Shown here piece by piece: positions 25,101 through 34,514 of a DNA stretch of 64,000 nucleotides. The DNA comes from Cyclina sinensis. Its lineage: Eukaryota > Mollusca > Bivalvia > Venerida > Veneridae. Position 1 is the first letter of the stretch. The number at the start of each line of letters is the position of its first letter. The stretch is taken from positions 20,352,904 to 20,416,903 of the forward strand of contig JAAONU010000006.1 in NCBI GenBank assembly GCA_012932295.1. The letters are read 5' to 3'. Position numbers and translations under genes: made by a program. The notes under the pieces are model-generated. The model saw nothing but the letters and a program-made list of their open reading frames with translations. It did not search any database and was not told the origin of the DNA.

Positions 25101-26344
25101 GGATATTGTGATGACATTGTTATTTGTTATGCCAGTTAATTTATTATTTCTGCCTTGGTCCAAAAACAGAACTATGTGCAGTGTAAGTTACAGATTGTAA
25201 ATACAAATATTGTGAAAAAGGAGCATTTGAAGTTCGAATCAGCTTGGTCAGAACCAACAATGTAACCATATATTTTAAGTTAAGAATGAAATTACTTCGG
25301 AATCATAATAGGAAGTTGCTAGAATCTGAAAGTGGATCAAGTGGCTTGAATGAGTAGTTGTTAAGATGCCATAAACACGAGTTGAAAGACACAAAAGGAC
25401 AATGCTAGTTATCTTAGCTTGTGCCAGACAAATAACTTTGATTGATTTGTGAGGAAGATTTGGAAATCACCCTGCAAGTCATTTGTAACGACCTTTCATA
25501 AATCTTACCAGTTTGTCGTGATAGGGAGCCCATTTGAAAATTTAAGTGAAATGCTTTGCCAGTGTGTCCTTGAAACTGGGGTAACATGAATACTTGTGTT
25601 TTTGTTATATATGTGATAGCAAATCTAGTTTCAATCTTCCTTCAGGCATGTGAACATGAGAGAAATCTTCACATACAAGACCAGTTACAGATAAGAATCA
25701 ACAAACAGCTAGATGAAACACTGAAAAAATTACATGGTAAGCATGTAATATTTTAAAATGCGTACAGTATATTAAGCCTGTTAACTTTTTAAATACGTAC
25801 AGTATATTTAGCCTGTTAACTTTTTAAATACGTACAGTATATTTAGCCTGTAAACTTTTTAAATGCTTACAGTATATTTAGCTTGTTAACTTCTCTTGTG
25901 TGCTAGATAGAATAATTTCCTGTTTTCTGATCAGATGCTTAGAGGTTTGATGCAGAGGATTTTTTTTTGTGAATGTAATATGTGTTACCATATGTGCATA
26001 TGGTTGTTGAAATGATTGCAATGTACAATTAAAATGACTGAAGGTATAAAGTGAAATGTCGAAACAAAAAAAGGTAATGTTTCATGTTCAGCTTTATTTT
26101 GAATATAGAAAATTCTAATTACAATCAGACAGAGTAATTTTGATTAAAATAAAGTGTAGGTGTCATTTCTTAGAAGTATAATTAACTTGTTACACAGCGC
26201 CTTATCAGATCTGTCAAAACCCGCAAATATTGTAATGTTTTTATCTCTCTTGCAGCAAAAACTTTCCCTAATCTGGGCAGTCCTAGAGCCAGTGTTCAAC
26301 ACCTGACAGAGTTCCCGACACCCCCTGCTGAACCTCCTTGTTAA
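13194..26344 (+). CDS. DSN1: DSN1/Mis13-like kinetochore protein, 9 coding exons
   Basis: DSN1 is a MIS12-complex subunit that links CENP-C at the inner kinetochore to NDC80/KNL1. Exons: 13194-13272, 13553-13626, 14589-14652, 15415-15493, 17027-17095, 17832-17903, 23592-23733, 25646-25736 and 26256-26344. Phases agree throughout; the product is 252 aa (human about 356). A basic N-terminal patch (RKKRRRSSL) resembles the RRKS(L) segment that Aurora B phosphorylates in DSN1. Next come LHRQVEQDL...LSALCLKFAVD and the helix MDETIKIMERRIERLQKEEQNW, matching the DSN1 layout of a head helix followed by a coiled coil. The rest is helical with a Pro-rich end (EFPTPPAEPPC). The chosen ATG is the first after an acceptor at 13169; the frame is open to that acceptor, so an upstream exon is possible. 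Intron 6 contains a whole retrotransposon ending beside exon 7. The call relies on remembered architecture; DSN1 is poorly conserved, so a homology search should confirm it. Confidence 0.72.
14012..14430 (-). mobile_element. Terminal-inverted-repeat element carrying tRNA-like Pol III boxes
   Basis: The ends are a 17-bp inverted pair: TTAAAGCGACTGACTCA (14013-14029) and TGAGTCAGTCGCTTTAA (14414-14430). On the minus strand it has a tRNA-like stretch with box A TGGCTCAGTGG (14212-14202) and box B GGTTCAAATCC (14160-14150), 41 bp apart. It lies in DSN1 intron 2. There is no open frame. It combines features of a MITE and of a tRNA-derived SINE; a split copy is at 7334-7530/9565-9715. Confidence 0.65.
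15466..15665 (+). repeat. Triplicated exon-4 end and splice donor of DSN1
   Basis: Three tandem units of about 70 bp start at about 15467, 15537 and 15605, each with GTCAGTGCCTGYC or a near variant. The first unit is the 3' end of DSN1 exon 4 and its GTATGT donor. Units 2 and 3 keep exon-like text and donor-like GATAGGTGTG and GATAGGTTTA, but are intronic in the phase-consistent model. Confidence 0.7.
15743..16950 (+). repeat. Hairpin-headed tandem array, about 165-187 bp units, 5 copies
   Basis: The array opens with the hairpin CCCCCGCTTCGAAGAAGTG followed by GGGGG, then a CCGTCCGTCC-rich run. Five units follow (near 15834, 16018, 16205, 16370 and 16540), each with TTTTCTCAGCAACTATAA, a 'ctatagtcccatatg' core and 'ctacttcctgtttacc'. 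The right boundary is near GCGGGGGTAT (16914-16923). It lies in DSN1 intron 4. Open frames in it are periodic artefacts. Confidence 0.75.
16682..16828 (+). pseudogene. Fragment of a retroelement/Helitron-type endonuclease
   Basis: A 49-codon frame, open to a TAA, includes HRKGGSLDRVFVNKDF and then VVPVYYSDHFHIHLAV. The pattern 'GG.LD.VF....' followed by 'V.P..YSDH' is the C-terminal signature of endonuclease/exonuclease/phosphatase-fold nucleases carried by LINEs and some Helitron-related sequences. Only this piece is present, embedded in the tandem array. Confidence 0.5.
18878..19082 (-). repeat. 3' LTR
   Basis: 205 bp, bounded by TGTTG and CTACA on the plus strand and matching 23363-23567 throughout by eye. 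In the element's orientation it contains AATAAA (plus-strand TTTATT at 18978-18983), a likely polyadenylation signal. Confidence 0.93.
19083..19094 (-). promoter_or_regulatory. Polypurine tract for plus-strand priming
   Basis: On the minus strand this reads AAAGCAGGGAGA and abuts the TGTAGTATC start of the 3' LTR, where second-strand DNA synthesis is primed in LTR retrotransposons. Confidence 0.8.
19276..23268 (-). CDS. Gag-Pol polyprotein of the Ty3/gypsy element
   Basis: A single 1330-residue frame encodes Gag and Pol without a frameshift, as in the Mag lineage. In order: a Gag capsid-like region (1 to about 200); a basic linker; two zinc knuckles (225-238, CX2CX3HX5C, and 245-258, canonical CX2CX4HX4C); an aspartic protease with D314-T-G; and reverse transcriptase with catalytic D533 and the motif A-D-D-L (D595, D596, where many relatives have YVDD). 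RNase H follows with acidic residues D742, E777 and D804. The integrase has an HHCC-type zinc site (H958, H961, C991, C994) and a DD35E core (D1022, D1075, E1111), then a chromodomain-less basic tail with a GPY/F-like module. No envelope frame is present. Every catalytic residue checked is intact, so the copy may be competent. Lineage assignment is by architecture only. Confidence 0.95.
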   Translation of the reverse strand: MENSAKNRESKTMELSGLTVPKMDWDSTNLPEAYNKFERHAKLMFTGPLKGKSEEEQISYFLLWIGDKGRDIHCTWKDISDEDAKKINTYYTKFRTYVQPKLNPIFARYKFYNQTQEQENIDSFLTRLRICARDCNFENADEMIRDRIVFGTNSSKVREKLINEGAALTLDKAVQIAQNMEYSRQQLSSMAGSADKDVHHEARPKRRTAPKRRENPQDHGNKVTCSRCGTSHLEGKTCPAKGKTCRKCGKLNHYQKMCKSKNTVNEIKCESDFSSDDQEFYVCTVNDFHTTRPDCAMVTLQIGKKSAPVNFKIDTGSQCNLIPQEMLKKLDFKGPLLPSDDRLTSYTKDPIPVYGKVNLSCKYKDREILACFHVVGSRSPALLSLQHSIDLRLIKLTYAVEKQPITLDKQRILTEYKDVFKGIGLFPGTCSLHLKPKAVPVVCPPRRVPVALQDRLKNELKSMEDKGIIQKVTRPTEWVNSLVCVEKPSTGKLRVCLDPKALNDNILRPHYPMRTMEDVTNKLTGAKYFSVLDATKGYWSIKLTDESSYLTTFNSPFGRYRYLRLPMGIKSSQDIFCQKIDEYFEDVTGVTSIADDLLVYGRTIEEHDANLTRVLDRAREKGIRFNPDKCVIGSQEVKYFGHVLTADGLKPDPEKIRAIVEMKAPENKSELETLLGMITYLSKFDSKLAEIVSPMRDLMKKDVEFIWDSAQYDAFEKVKLAITKAPVLAYYDPNKPVTLQVDASSRGLGCTCLQDGKPIAFASKTLTPTERGYAQIEKETLAILHGLRRFKQYCYARHTRVESDCKPVVSVMKKEICRATPRLQRLLLQIQQFDIEVVHVSGKNIPVADTLSRNFVRDTYPELSDGLDVHVHTVINSLPVSDRKLQDLRLATQQNSQFQTLTKTIIDGWPESRHECPSSILEFWNHRDELSTANDIIFRGQTLVIPSSLRNEMINAVHVGHMGVTKTLNRARDIMFWPGMVKQVTDHVLACPLCLTHRASNVKEPLNPHIVPQRPWQHIAADLFTLDGRDYLITADMYSNFFEVDALPDTKSKTVIRRLTMHMARYGQVETLKSDNGPQFSSDDFQKFATEWNFKHVTSSPGYSQSNGFIEKMVSVAKRSMKKCHETKTDPYLAFLEYRNTPLECGYSPAQLLMGRRLKSILPTTNEQLKPSLINHKSVRKSLQERKVTQKNYYDKSSRSLPTLNKGESCRVQFGKTWKPAIILEKEGERSYKVQTEDGAIYRRNRRFINKTRENFPLNTDSFPNILYQAGQDPPDKISNQTPLNDTGDSQNNQNPISHEIRSGTGYQTRSGRVVKPNNRYNTDEWNTSN
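23354..23362 (-). promoter_or_regulatory. Primer-binding site, complementary to tRNA-Leu 3' end
   Basis: The minus strand immediately after the 5' LTR reads TGGTGTCAG, nine bases complementary to ...CTGACACCA, the 3' end expected of animal leucine tRNAs that start GTCAG. The next bases match less well, so the tRNA identity is inference. Confidence 0.7.
23363..23567 (-). repeat. 5' LTR, abutting the DSN1 acceptor region
   Basis: 205-bp partner of 18878-19082. On the plus strand its last bases, GATACTACA, are followed by the duplicated TTTCC and then the 19-bp pyrimidine-rich stretch that ends at the AG before DSN1 exon 7. Confidence 0.93.
23734..25645. other. DSN1 intron 7, no inner gene seen
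   Basis: About 1.9 kb of intron. The only structure noticed is a G-run with facing C-run at 24310-24352 (GGGGTGGGGGGGGGGGCGG then GGCCCCCCCAG), which could form a G-rich hairpin. Short open frames show no domains. Confidence 0.5.
25766..25895 (+). repeat. 36-bp tandem repeat, about 4 units
   Basis: Four near-identical units built on TACAGTATATTTAGCCTGTT followed by AACTTTTTAAAT lie just inside DSN1 intron 8, about 30 bp after the exon 8 donor. Confidence 0.85.
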
Positions 26345-26765
26345 GGGGCCTTATTTAACTCTTCTGTTGAAGAGGTGCATTCTTTGTGTTTATTGAACAA
26401 AAGAAGTGAGGGAATTATGCTACTTGACTGTCACAGTACATATTTTCAAACTCTGTATGGAACATGCTGCTTGAAACAGTCATTGGTGGTTAAATGAACT
26501 GTTCTGAACTTACTGCCACTAACAAAACAGAAATAGATTGAAGCCAGTTTAACATGGATGAGCAATTTTATGCGTTTATGTCTTGTATACAGATCGACAG
26601 ATGCCTCTGATCTGATATTTAACCAAATATCTTTTATGTCTTGAATTGAAGAAGTATTTAATTTGAAAACTTATTCTGTTGTTAGTATTTTTAAAACCTA
26701 TGAAAGATACAAACTGAACACAAAATGTAAAATATGTGTACAGTTATAGTTGTTGGTTAACGTAC

Positions 26766-26771
26766 AATAAA
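26766..26771 (+). terminator. Likely polyadenylation signal of DSN1
   Basis: AATAAA about 420 bp after the DSN1 stop codon, and the only canonical hexamer noticed before the tandem repeat at 26774. Confidence 0.5.
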
Positions 26772-26773
26772 GA

Positions 26774-26935
26774 AAACCAGCTGTGTGTTAAACTTGAGAG
26801 GGTACAATTTCGCTTTGCATAATAATAAAACCAGCTGTGTGTTAAACTTGAGAGGGTACAATTTCGCTTTGCGTTTAATCAAACCAGCTGTGTGTTAAAC
26901 TTGAAAGGGTACAATTTCGCTTTGCATAATATTTA
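26774..26935 (+). repeat. Three tandem units of about 56 bp after the DSN1 poly(A) signal
   Basis: Each unit has AAACCAGCTGTGTGTTAAAC, then TTGARAGGGTACAATTTCGC and TTTGC. The first starts three bases after the AATAAA. The units differ at only a few positions, so the array is young. Confidence 0.85.
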
Positions 26936-27479
26936 TAACCAGGTAGATTGTCCATGTTAGTGTGTGACAAGAGTTGCTTTCTCCAAACAATTGCATAACA
27001 TTTTAAAATGTTTTACCAATCTTTTGTCCCTTTTGAGGAGTGTCAAACTACAACTACCCTTATATGCCTACCACTCCCTTGTGGTCATAGACCCTTCAAA
27101 GGCAAGTTTCTTGTCTTGAAAAATAATAATTTTTTAAATTTTTTTTTAATATAGTAATCTGTTGTCAACAGTTTTTCAACTTGCAACACTTAAAACAGTT
27201 TTTTGTCGTGTCCTGATTTGGGATGTATCACTAAAATAGATTATACTGCATTGTTTTTCCATCCACATGTCCTGTATAGTTTGTGAAATTGTGGTTTAAT
27301 ATATCTAACAGAAGTCTTGAACAGTATACTAAGTTGTCCTCCAGAAAATGGTTTACTTTGGTTTAATTGAGTTAACATAGTCTTAATAGTCCTATCTAAC
27401 CATGGTTCTTGGGAAGGACCAGTACTAGACTCCCCTTCTCCCTATGAAAATGTCAACTTTCTTAAGTAAATAGTAAAGG

Positions 27480-27570
27480 TAGGTAGTGGGGCTCAGATCC
27501 ATGACCATAAGTCACTGAGGCTAGTGAAATCAGCAACTTGAACCATTCGACCACAGAAACAGATTTAAAA
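27480..27570 (-). repeat. Degenerate tRNA-derived SINE-like unit
   Basis: On the minus strand it shows a box A-like TGGTCGAATGG and a box B-like GGATCTGAGCCC in the correct order. It is too diverged to be a functional tRNA, and no cloverleaf is apparent. It lies between the convergent DSN1 and DPM2 ends. Confidence 0.4.
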
Positions 27571-27608
27571 CTGAGTAAACTGCACCAAGCAAAGAACCAT
27601 GAAATAAC

Positions 27609-27614
27609 TTTATT
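27609..27614 (-). terminator. Polyadenylation signal of DPM2
   Basis: AATAAA on the minus strand, 40 bases after the DPM2 stop codon; the position and gene order suit a short 3' UTR. Confidence 0.65.
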
Positions 27615-27654
27615 ATCAAATATTTATAGAACAAAGAAGTTGGTGGTATCAGTA

Positions 27655-30600
27655 TTAACTGGTCTTCTCTTTATTCTTTCTTTTAAGCAACACAACAGCC
27701 ACAAAACAGCCTGAAAATGTAAGCATACATGTACTAAGTTAACGTTAGTACACATTGAGCAAGAAAGTTGTGTATTTTTGCATCGTCGGAAACCCACGTT
27801 CGATCCATTCCGTTTCACTCTATTTATCTACCGTGGGACAATTGGCTGGTAAAATTTCGTACTCATGAATAATTCATTACCTTCTTCCATTGGTTTCCGT
27901 AAGATTTCCCTTGCGGAATCTCAGCCAGTGAAATTACTTGTTACAATTTGCCTTCCGCGCCTATGTTTAAATCCTGGGAAATACGTCTCTTTTAAGTAAC
28001 TTGTCATGATGCCTACTCTCCACACTGAAGAGTATCTATTTGTAATGCGACATCTCATTCGACGAAGAGTTACATCCCTTCGCTAATAAATATTCATGAA
28101 AACGAATAATCAGCAGTCAATTATCCCACGGTACATAATGTAGTTGTGCGGAATATGTACCGGAGGTCACCGACGATGGTATTTTTGATACAGTGGGCAA
28201 AGTCATAATCATGAAACTACTACATTAACAACTGTATCAAGTACAGCAGAAGCACACTTGCTCAAACAATTGACTGACATCATTTTTCACAGCTGTATTT
28301 TCACTAGTATTGCATCTTTTTCAAAGCAAAAGGACCAAATTTATGTTTGCAATACACTAATTTTGTTTTATTTGTATGTGTTCAACAAGTTCTGACTACA
28401 TTGTCATATTCATGCAAAACACTGTGAAAGACAGGATCTAATATGAAGACAGGTGAGTTATTTTAAGATAATGATTGTCATGTTTTAATATTTTTAGCTC
28501 ACCTGTCACGTAGTGACAGAGTGAGCTTTTCTGATCACCTTTTGTCCGTCGTCCGTCCGTCCGTTAACAATTGGTTTGTTAACACTCTAGTGATCACATT
28601 TTTGCCTCAATTGTCATGAAACTTGGTCAGGATGTTTGTCTCATTAATATTTCGGACGAGTTCGAACATGGGTTATCACGGTTGGAAAACAAGGTCACAG
28701 AGCCCAAATATAGAAAAACCTTGTTGACACTCTAGAGGCTACTTTTTCAGTCCAAATATCCTGGAAATTTGTCAGAAATGTTCTTATGATGATTTCTACC
28801 TCAAGTTCAAATATGGGTCATCTGGGTTCAAAAACTAGGTCACGGAGCGCAAAAATAGAAAAATCTTGTTAACACTCTAGAGGTTACATTTTCAGCCCAA
28901 ATAATCTTGAAATTTGTCAGAAAGGTTACTTTGATGATTTCTAGGTCAAGTTCAAATATAGGTCATCTGGGGTCAAAAACTAGGTCACAGAGCCTAAATA
29001 TTGAAAAACCTTGTTAACACTCTAGAGGTAACATTTTTAGACCAAATATCCTGGAAATCTGTCAGGAAGGTTGCTTCTATGATTTCTAGCTCAAGTTCAA
29101 ATATGGGTCATTTTTGTTCAAAAACTAGGACACAGTGCCCAAAAATAGAAACATCTTGTTAACACTCTAGAGAATGCATTTTCAGCCCAAATAATCTGGA
29201 TATTTGTCAGAAAGGTTTCTCCAAAGACTTCTAGCACAAGATCAAATATGGGTCATCTGGGTTCAAAAACTAGGTCACAGAGCCCAAAAATAGAGAAATC
29301 TTGTTAACACTCTAGAGGTTACATTTTCAGCCCAAATAATCTTGAAATTTGTCAGAAAGGTAACTTTGATGATTTCTAGGTCAAGTTCAAATATAGGTCA
29401 TCTGGTGTCAAAAACTAGGTCACAGAGCCTTAATATTGTAAAACCTTGTTAACATTCTAGAGGTAACATTTTTAGACCAAATAATCTGGAAATCTGTCAG
29501 GAAGTTGTTTCTATGATTACTAGCTCAAGTTCAAATATGGGTCATCTTTGTTCAAAAACTAGGACACAGAGCCCAAAAATAGAAACATCTTGTTAACACT
29601 CTAGAGGTTACATTTTCAGCCCAAATAATCTGGAAATTTGTCAGAAAAATTGCCTGAGGATTTCTAGATCAAGTTCGAGTATGGGTCATCTGGGGTCACA
29701 AACTAGGTCACAGAGTCCAAATATGGAAAAACCTTGTTAATATTCTAAAGGTAGCATTTTCAGTCCAAATAACCTGGAAATTTGTCAGAAAGATTCTATG
29801 GATGATTTATAGCTCAGTTTTGAATATAGGCTCTCTGGGGTCAAAAACTAGGTCACAGAGCCCGAAAGTAGAAAAACCTTGTAAAAGCTCTAGAGGTTAC
29901 ATTTTTAGTCCAAATGTCATTGAAATTTGTCAGAAAGGTTGTTTCAATGATTTCTAGCTCAAATTTGGATATGGGTATCTGGGATCAAAAACTAGGTCAC
30001 ATGGTACAAATATGTAAAAAAACTTTTTAACACTCCAGAGGTTACATTTTCAGTCCAAATATCCTGGAAATTTGACAGACAGGTTTTTTTTGATGATTTC
30101 TAGCTCAAGGTGGAGTATGGGTCATCTTGGGTCAAAAACTGGGTCACAGAGCCCAAAAATGGAAAAACTTTGTAAACACTCTTGAGGCTACATTTTAAGT
30201 CCAAATGTCCTGGAAATTTGTCAGATAGGTTGTTTTGATGATTTGTAGCTCAAGTTTGGATATGTGTTATCTGGGGTCAAAAACTAGGTCACAGCGCCTA
30301 AATATCGAGAAACCTTGTTAACACTCTAGATGCTACTTTTTCTGTCCAAATATCCTGGAAATTTGTCAAAGAGATTGTTGCAATAATTTCTAGGTCAAGT
30401 TCGAATATGGGTCATCTGGGGTCAATTAACCAGGTCCATAGCAACTTTGTTAAAAGCAGTCATACTCAGGTGAGCGATACAGTGCCATCATGGCCCTCTT
30501 GTTCAAAAAGTCAGGTACATAGAGGGTACTTAAACTTGTCAACAATAAAACTGCATGCAGTATTTTGCCTTACTCTATACATATTTTATCTATCCAATAA

Positions 30601-31586
30601 TTTTTCTTAATTTGTACCATGTTCACATAACAAAATATTTACATGATTTAAGCTCTTTGGACTTAAATCGTGTATTTGTATGGGTCATCATCCCCTTACA
30701 AATGATAAAATGATAAAGTCCAAAACGCAAAACATGTTTCGAACGACAGGATATACTTGGACCTGTACGCAGCTGGTAAAAGCAGGGACTTGTCAAGCCG
30801 CTCATTCTAATATGGTTTTCCAGGTAGGGATTCATTCAAATATAAACTGTATTGTACAGATCACTTTGAAATAACCTTATATTATATTGGTAATATTTTG
30901 GCTTGTATAAAGAATAGGAAAACAGTTCTTTATTTGAAAAGGTGTATTAATTAATTTAATTTCCAGGCACTTTAACCGATAGTTTACAACAGAGAATAAT
31001 ATCCTAAAAATAAATTTCCTATGAAACAGCCAATATAATGTAAAACTTCCAGAAGCATGTAACTGTTAAAACATGAAACACACCTATCATAAACAGTCCA
31101 ATGACCCCAGCCAATAAGGGAAGAGCAACTGCAAACTTTCTGTCTGGAAACAAGGCATGTATGTAGACCTGGTCCTCATCAACAAATGGCTGAAATGTAA
31201 AGCAGGTGTGTTCAGAGACTTTAAAAGAATTATGTCTACTAGACTTTTCTTAATTTTTAGATTAAATAAACCATTTGTTGAAAAGTTTGAAGAAAAAATT
31301 AAGAGTCAAGTTTGATTCAGTATGCTTTTGCTGAATTTTTTTTGTGTACACTTATTATTTTGAACAGTTTTGACTTGGTGGGGGGGATAATTTCATGAGT
31401 GGTACTTCTACTCTTGATGCTGCCTTTTAAACATGTTGACTAGTGTGTTTGCTTTAAATATATGAAAGTTCTAAAAAATAAACAAAATTAAACTACGCTT
31501 ACCAATACAATAACCCACAAGGTATAATAAGTGAATGCTAAACCAGTGCCTGTCAAAAGTCCTGCACCAATTAACTGATCTGTCAT
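27655..31586 (-). CDS. DPM2: DPM2, dolichol-phosphate mannosyltransferase subunit 2
   Basis: DPM2 is the small ER-membrane regulatory subunit of dolichol-phosphate-mannose synthase. It stabilises DPM1/DPM3, and in vertebrates it also associates with GPI-GlcNAc transferase. Exons in transcript order: 31586-31503, 31189-31084 and 27710-27655. They join in phase to give 81 aa (human 84). Two membrane segments are visible: LIGAGLLTGTGLAFTYYTLW in exon 1 and FAVALPLLAGVIGLFMIG running into CFVAVVLLK. Between them lies the conserved loop PFVDEDQ...HALFPDRK. The C-terminus is the usual short Lys-rich tail (KRKNKEKTS). An acceptor lies directly before the ATG, so a 5' noncoding exon is likely. Intron 2, about 3.4 kb, contains the 2-kb tandem array and a MITE-like element. 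All splice sites are GT-AG. Confidence 0.93.
27829..28133. mobile_element. MITE-like element with about 20-bp TIRs
   Basis: The left end TACCGTGGGACAATTGGCTG pairs with the right end, whose reverse complement begins TACCGTGGGATAATTGACTG. It is 305 bp, with no open frame. The right half and about 55 bp beyond (to about 28190) recur in reverse at 38400-38620, so the element may belong to a larger repeat. It lies in DPM2 intron 2. Confidence 0.55.
28493..30515 (+). repeat. GCTCACCTG-bounded tandem array, about 140-bp units, roughly 13 copies
   Basis: The array starts AGCTCACCTGTCACGTAGTG, which includes the palindromic CTGTCACGTAGTGACAG, followed by a CCGTCCGTCCGTT run. About 13 units follow, each with AACTAGGTCACAGAGCCC, CTTGTTAACACTCTAGAGG and a GGAAATTTGTCAGAAAGGTT core. 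The end reads TACTCAGGTGAGCGATACAG then 'catggccctcttgtt'. GCTCACCTG at the start and CAGGTGAGC at the end form a short inverted pair. It fills most of DPM2 intron 2. Related edge sequences are near 3290, 37440, 42750, 43808 and 50509. Confidence 0.85.
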
Positions 31587-31639
31587 CTGAAATGTAGAAC
31601 ATAAGATAAACAAGAAATGTTTGTAAAACATAAATGCCT

Positions 31640-32805
31640 CCCGGCAGCACCTAATTGCTTGTGGTTGGGCCAAAGTGTTCTCTAGTTATTGATCAGAAAC
31701 CGTTTTTAGGATCAAGGTCCCTGTGGCCTTGACCTTTGACCTAATGACCTCAAAATCAATAGGGGTCATTTACTGGTCATGACCAACCAGCATACCAAGT
31801 TTGGTGAACCTAGGTCAAAGCATTCTCTAGTTATTGATCGGAAACCGTTTTTAGAGTCAAAGTCTCTGTGAGCTTGACCTTTGAGTTAAAGTCTCTGTGA
31901 GCTTGACCTTTGCCCTAATGACCTCAAAATCAATAGGGGGTCATCTACTGGTGATGACCAACCAGCATACCAAGTTTGGTGAACCTAGGTCAAAGCGTTC
32001 TCTAGTTATTGATCGGAAACCGTTTTTAAGATGAAAGTCTCTGTGATCTTGACCTTTGACCTAATGACCTCAAAGTCAATAGGGGTCATCTACTGATGAT
32101 GACCAACCAGTATACCAAGTTTGGTGAACCTAGGTCAAAGCGTTCTCTAGTTATTGATCGGCAACCGTTTTTAGGATGAAGGTCCCTGTGAGCTTGACCT
32201 TTGACCTAATGACCTCAAAATCAATAGGGGTCATCTACTGGTGATGACCAACAAGTATACCAAGTTCGGGGAACCTAGGTCAAAGCGTTCTCTAGTTATT
32301 GATCGGAAACCATTTTTAGGATGAAGGTCCCTGTGAGCTTGACCTTTGACCTAATGACCTCAAAATCAAGAGGGGTCATCTACTGGTGATGACCAACCAG
32401 TATACCAAGTTTGGTGAACCTAGGCCAAAGCGTTCTCTAGTTATTGGTCGGAAACCGTTTCTACCTACAAGGTCAATGTGACCTTTGACCCCTTGACCCC
32501 AAAATCAATAGGGGTCATCTACTGGTGACGGACAATCATCCTACCAAGTTTGAAGTTCCTAGGCCTAAACGTTCTTTAGTTATTGGTCGGAAACCGTTTC
32601 TACCTACAAGGTCAATGTGACCTTGACCTTTGACCCCAAAATCAATAGGGGTCATCTACTGGTGATGGACAATCATCCTACCAAGTTTGAAGTTTTTAGG
32701 CCTAAGCATTCTTTAGTTATTGGTCAGAAACCATTTGGTCTACGGACCGACCGACAAATGCAAAGCAATATACCCCCACTTCTTTGAAGAGGAGGCATAA
32801 CTATA
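31640..32805 (-). repeat. Tandem array of about 136-150 bp units ending in a hairpin, 8 copies
   Basis: Eight units recur around TCTCTAGTTATTGATCGGAA, 'ccttgacctttgacctaatg' and AATCAATAGGGGTCATCTAC. At its right edge are 'gaccgaccgacaaatgc' and TATACCCCCACTTCTTTGAA followed by GAGGAGG. This is the same head (hairpin plus CCG-type run) as 15743-16950, in reverse orientation. It begins within the region upstream of DPM2 exon 1. Confidence 0.8.
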
Positions 32806-33065
32806 TCAGTTTCAAGGGTCTTTAAAATGCTTATTAACACATTAAAAAAGTGAAAGTGGGCAACATTAATCTAACATACCTTACATGTCTAGCAACACTC
32901 AAGACTAAAGCTGTGAAATTTGGTTCAAAGTTATTCTGTACAAGATACCAAAGACTGGCTACTCGGGCAAATATAAAAAAATTCTGTAGCAGAAAGATCA
33001 GGAAGCCTGATTTAAAGTTTATCTTAAATATTGCCAAATTTTTTAAGACAGGTGCACAGAACCCG

Positions 33066-34514
33066 GCTGATTCGGACCTTGGCTGATTCGGCCCAGGCTG
33101 ATTTGGACCCTCCTTAGCTGATTCGGATCACTTTTGTGGCTAATTTGGACCACCTAACTGAAAAATATTCCTCATCTTAGACATTTTTTAAATGAGTAAC
33201 TTTCTATTTTTTATACTTATCTGGCATAATATGATTCTGTTATAGCCATGATGCGAGATACGATGAAAATTTGTGGTCATATTTATTGCGTTCATTTCGT
33301 TTAATAATAATAGTATTAATATCTACATGAAGGACAATATACAAAATTCAAAATGGAAGTAAACAAAATTAAAGAAAAATTTGTAACGAATGTGCGAAAA
33401 AATATATAGTTATATGCACTTTAATCAACACATTATAAAGTAAGAGTAAATGCCCGACTTTGGTCCGGCTGTCGTTTAATCATGTTAATAGTGTGAAAAA
33501 ATAATTATATATGCACTTTAATCAACACATGATAAAGTAAGTGTGAACCCACCGTCATTTAATCGAGATAACAGTGTGAAAAATGTATTAGTTACAACAC
33601 ATTAGCGGATTAGTTTAATGCAATTTAGTTATGAGAAATTTAAGAAAGTGTTAACTGCAACAACTCAATAAATTTGGTGGACATAAATTGCAATTTTACT
33701 CCTTGATTACTTAAAGGGGCTGTGCTCCAGATGACAAAAAAAAGAGAGTTTTCTTGTATTATAAATTTCTTGTAATATTTATGACTAATGCTTAAAAAAT
33801 AACTTACTGACAAAAAATAAGTCAAATAATTACATTATAAATTGATTTTTTCCCTTTCAAAGTGCTATACCGTAACGCGACGGTATAACTTTATCGTATA
33901 AGATTTAAAGTAAATATCTGTAATATCACATGCGGCGATGGTGGTGACAGTAAAAGCGTTGGAAATATTTTGTTAACATGAGGGTCCAGAGTTCAAATCA
34001 GGCTGGAGCGAAAATATTTTTTTAATTCTATTTTGACTTTTATAATCAGTTTTGAAGTAAAATATTATGTTGTTATAATCTCACGGCATCTAAATATATA
34101 ATTTATGAAAAAATTTTTTTATGTCAAATCTGGAGTACAGCCTCTTTAATAATGTGTTCATTAAAGTGCATATAACTAATTATTTTTAATTTTGATGACT
34201 TCAATAATTAATTGTATAATTATTGTCCTTCATACAGTATAGATATTATTATTATTACTATTGTGAATTTAACGAGATAAACGTAATAAATAAGACCACA
34301 AATTTTCAGCGTAACCCGCATCATGGCCCTAATACAATCAAATTAAGCCAAATAAGTATCAAAAATAGGAAGTAACTCACTTTAAAAAATGTTAAAGATG
34401 AGGAATATTTTTCAGTTACAAGGTCCGAATCAGCCAAGAAAGTGGTCCGAATCGGCCAAGAAAGTGGTCCAAATCAGCCAAGGATGGTTCGAATCAGCCT
34501 GGGTCCGAATCAGC
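33066..34514. mobile_element. Palindromic element with about 365-bp inverted arms
   Basis: The left arm begins GCTGATTCGGACC, repeated about four times in varied form; the right arm ends with the matching GGTCCGAATCAGC repeats. The arms are inverted copies for roughly 365 bp (33066-33435 against 34150-34514), including 'aaatttgtggtcatatttat' against 'ataagaccacaaatttt'. The middle, 33436-34149, has a direct repeat of 'gcactttaatcaacacat' (near 33416 and 33510) and no coding frame. A partial copy of the right arm is at 37905-38270. Confidence 0.75.

Noticed and set aside
28493..30515. CRISPR-like array
   Set aside because: Units are about 140 bp and diverged, with no short identical repeats or unique spacers, in a eukaryotic intron.
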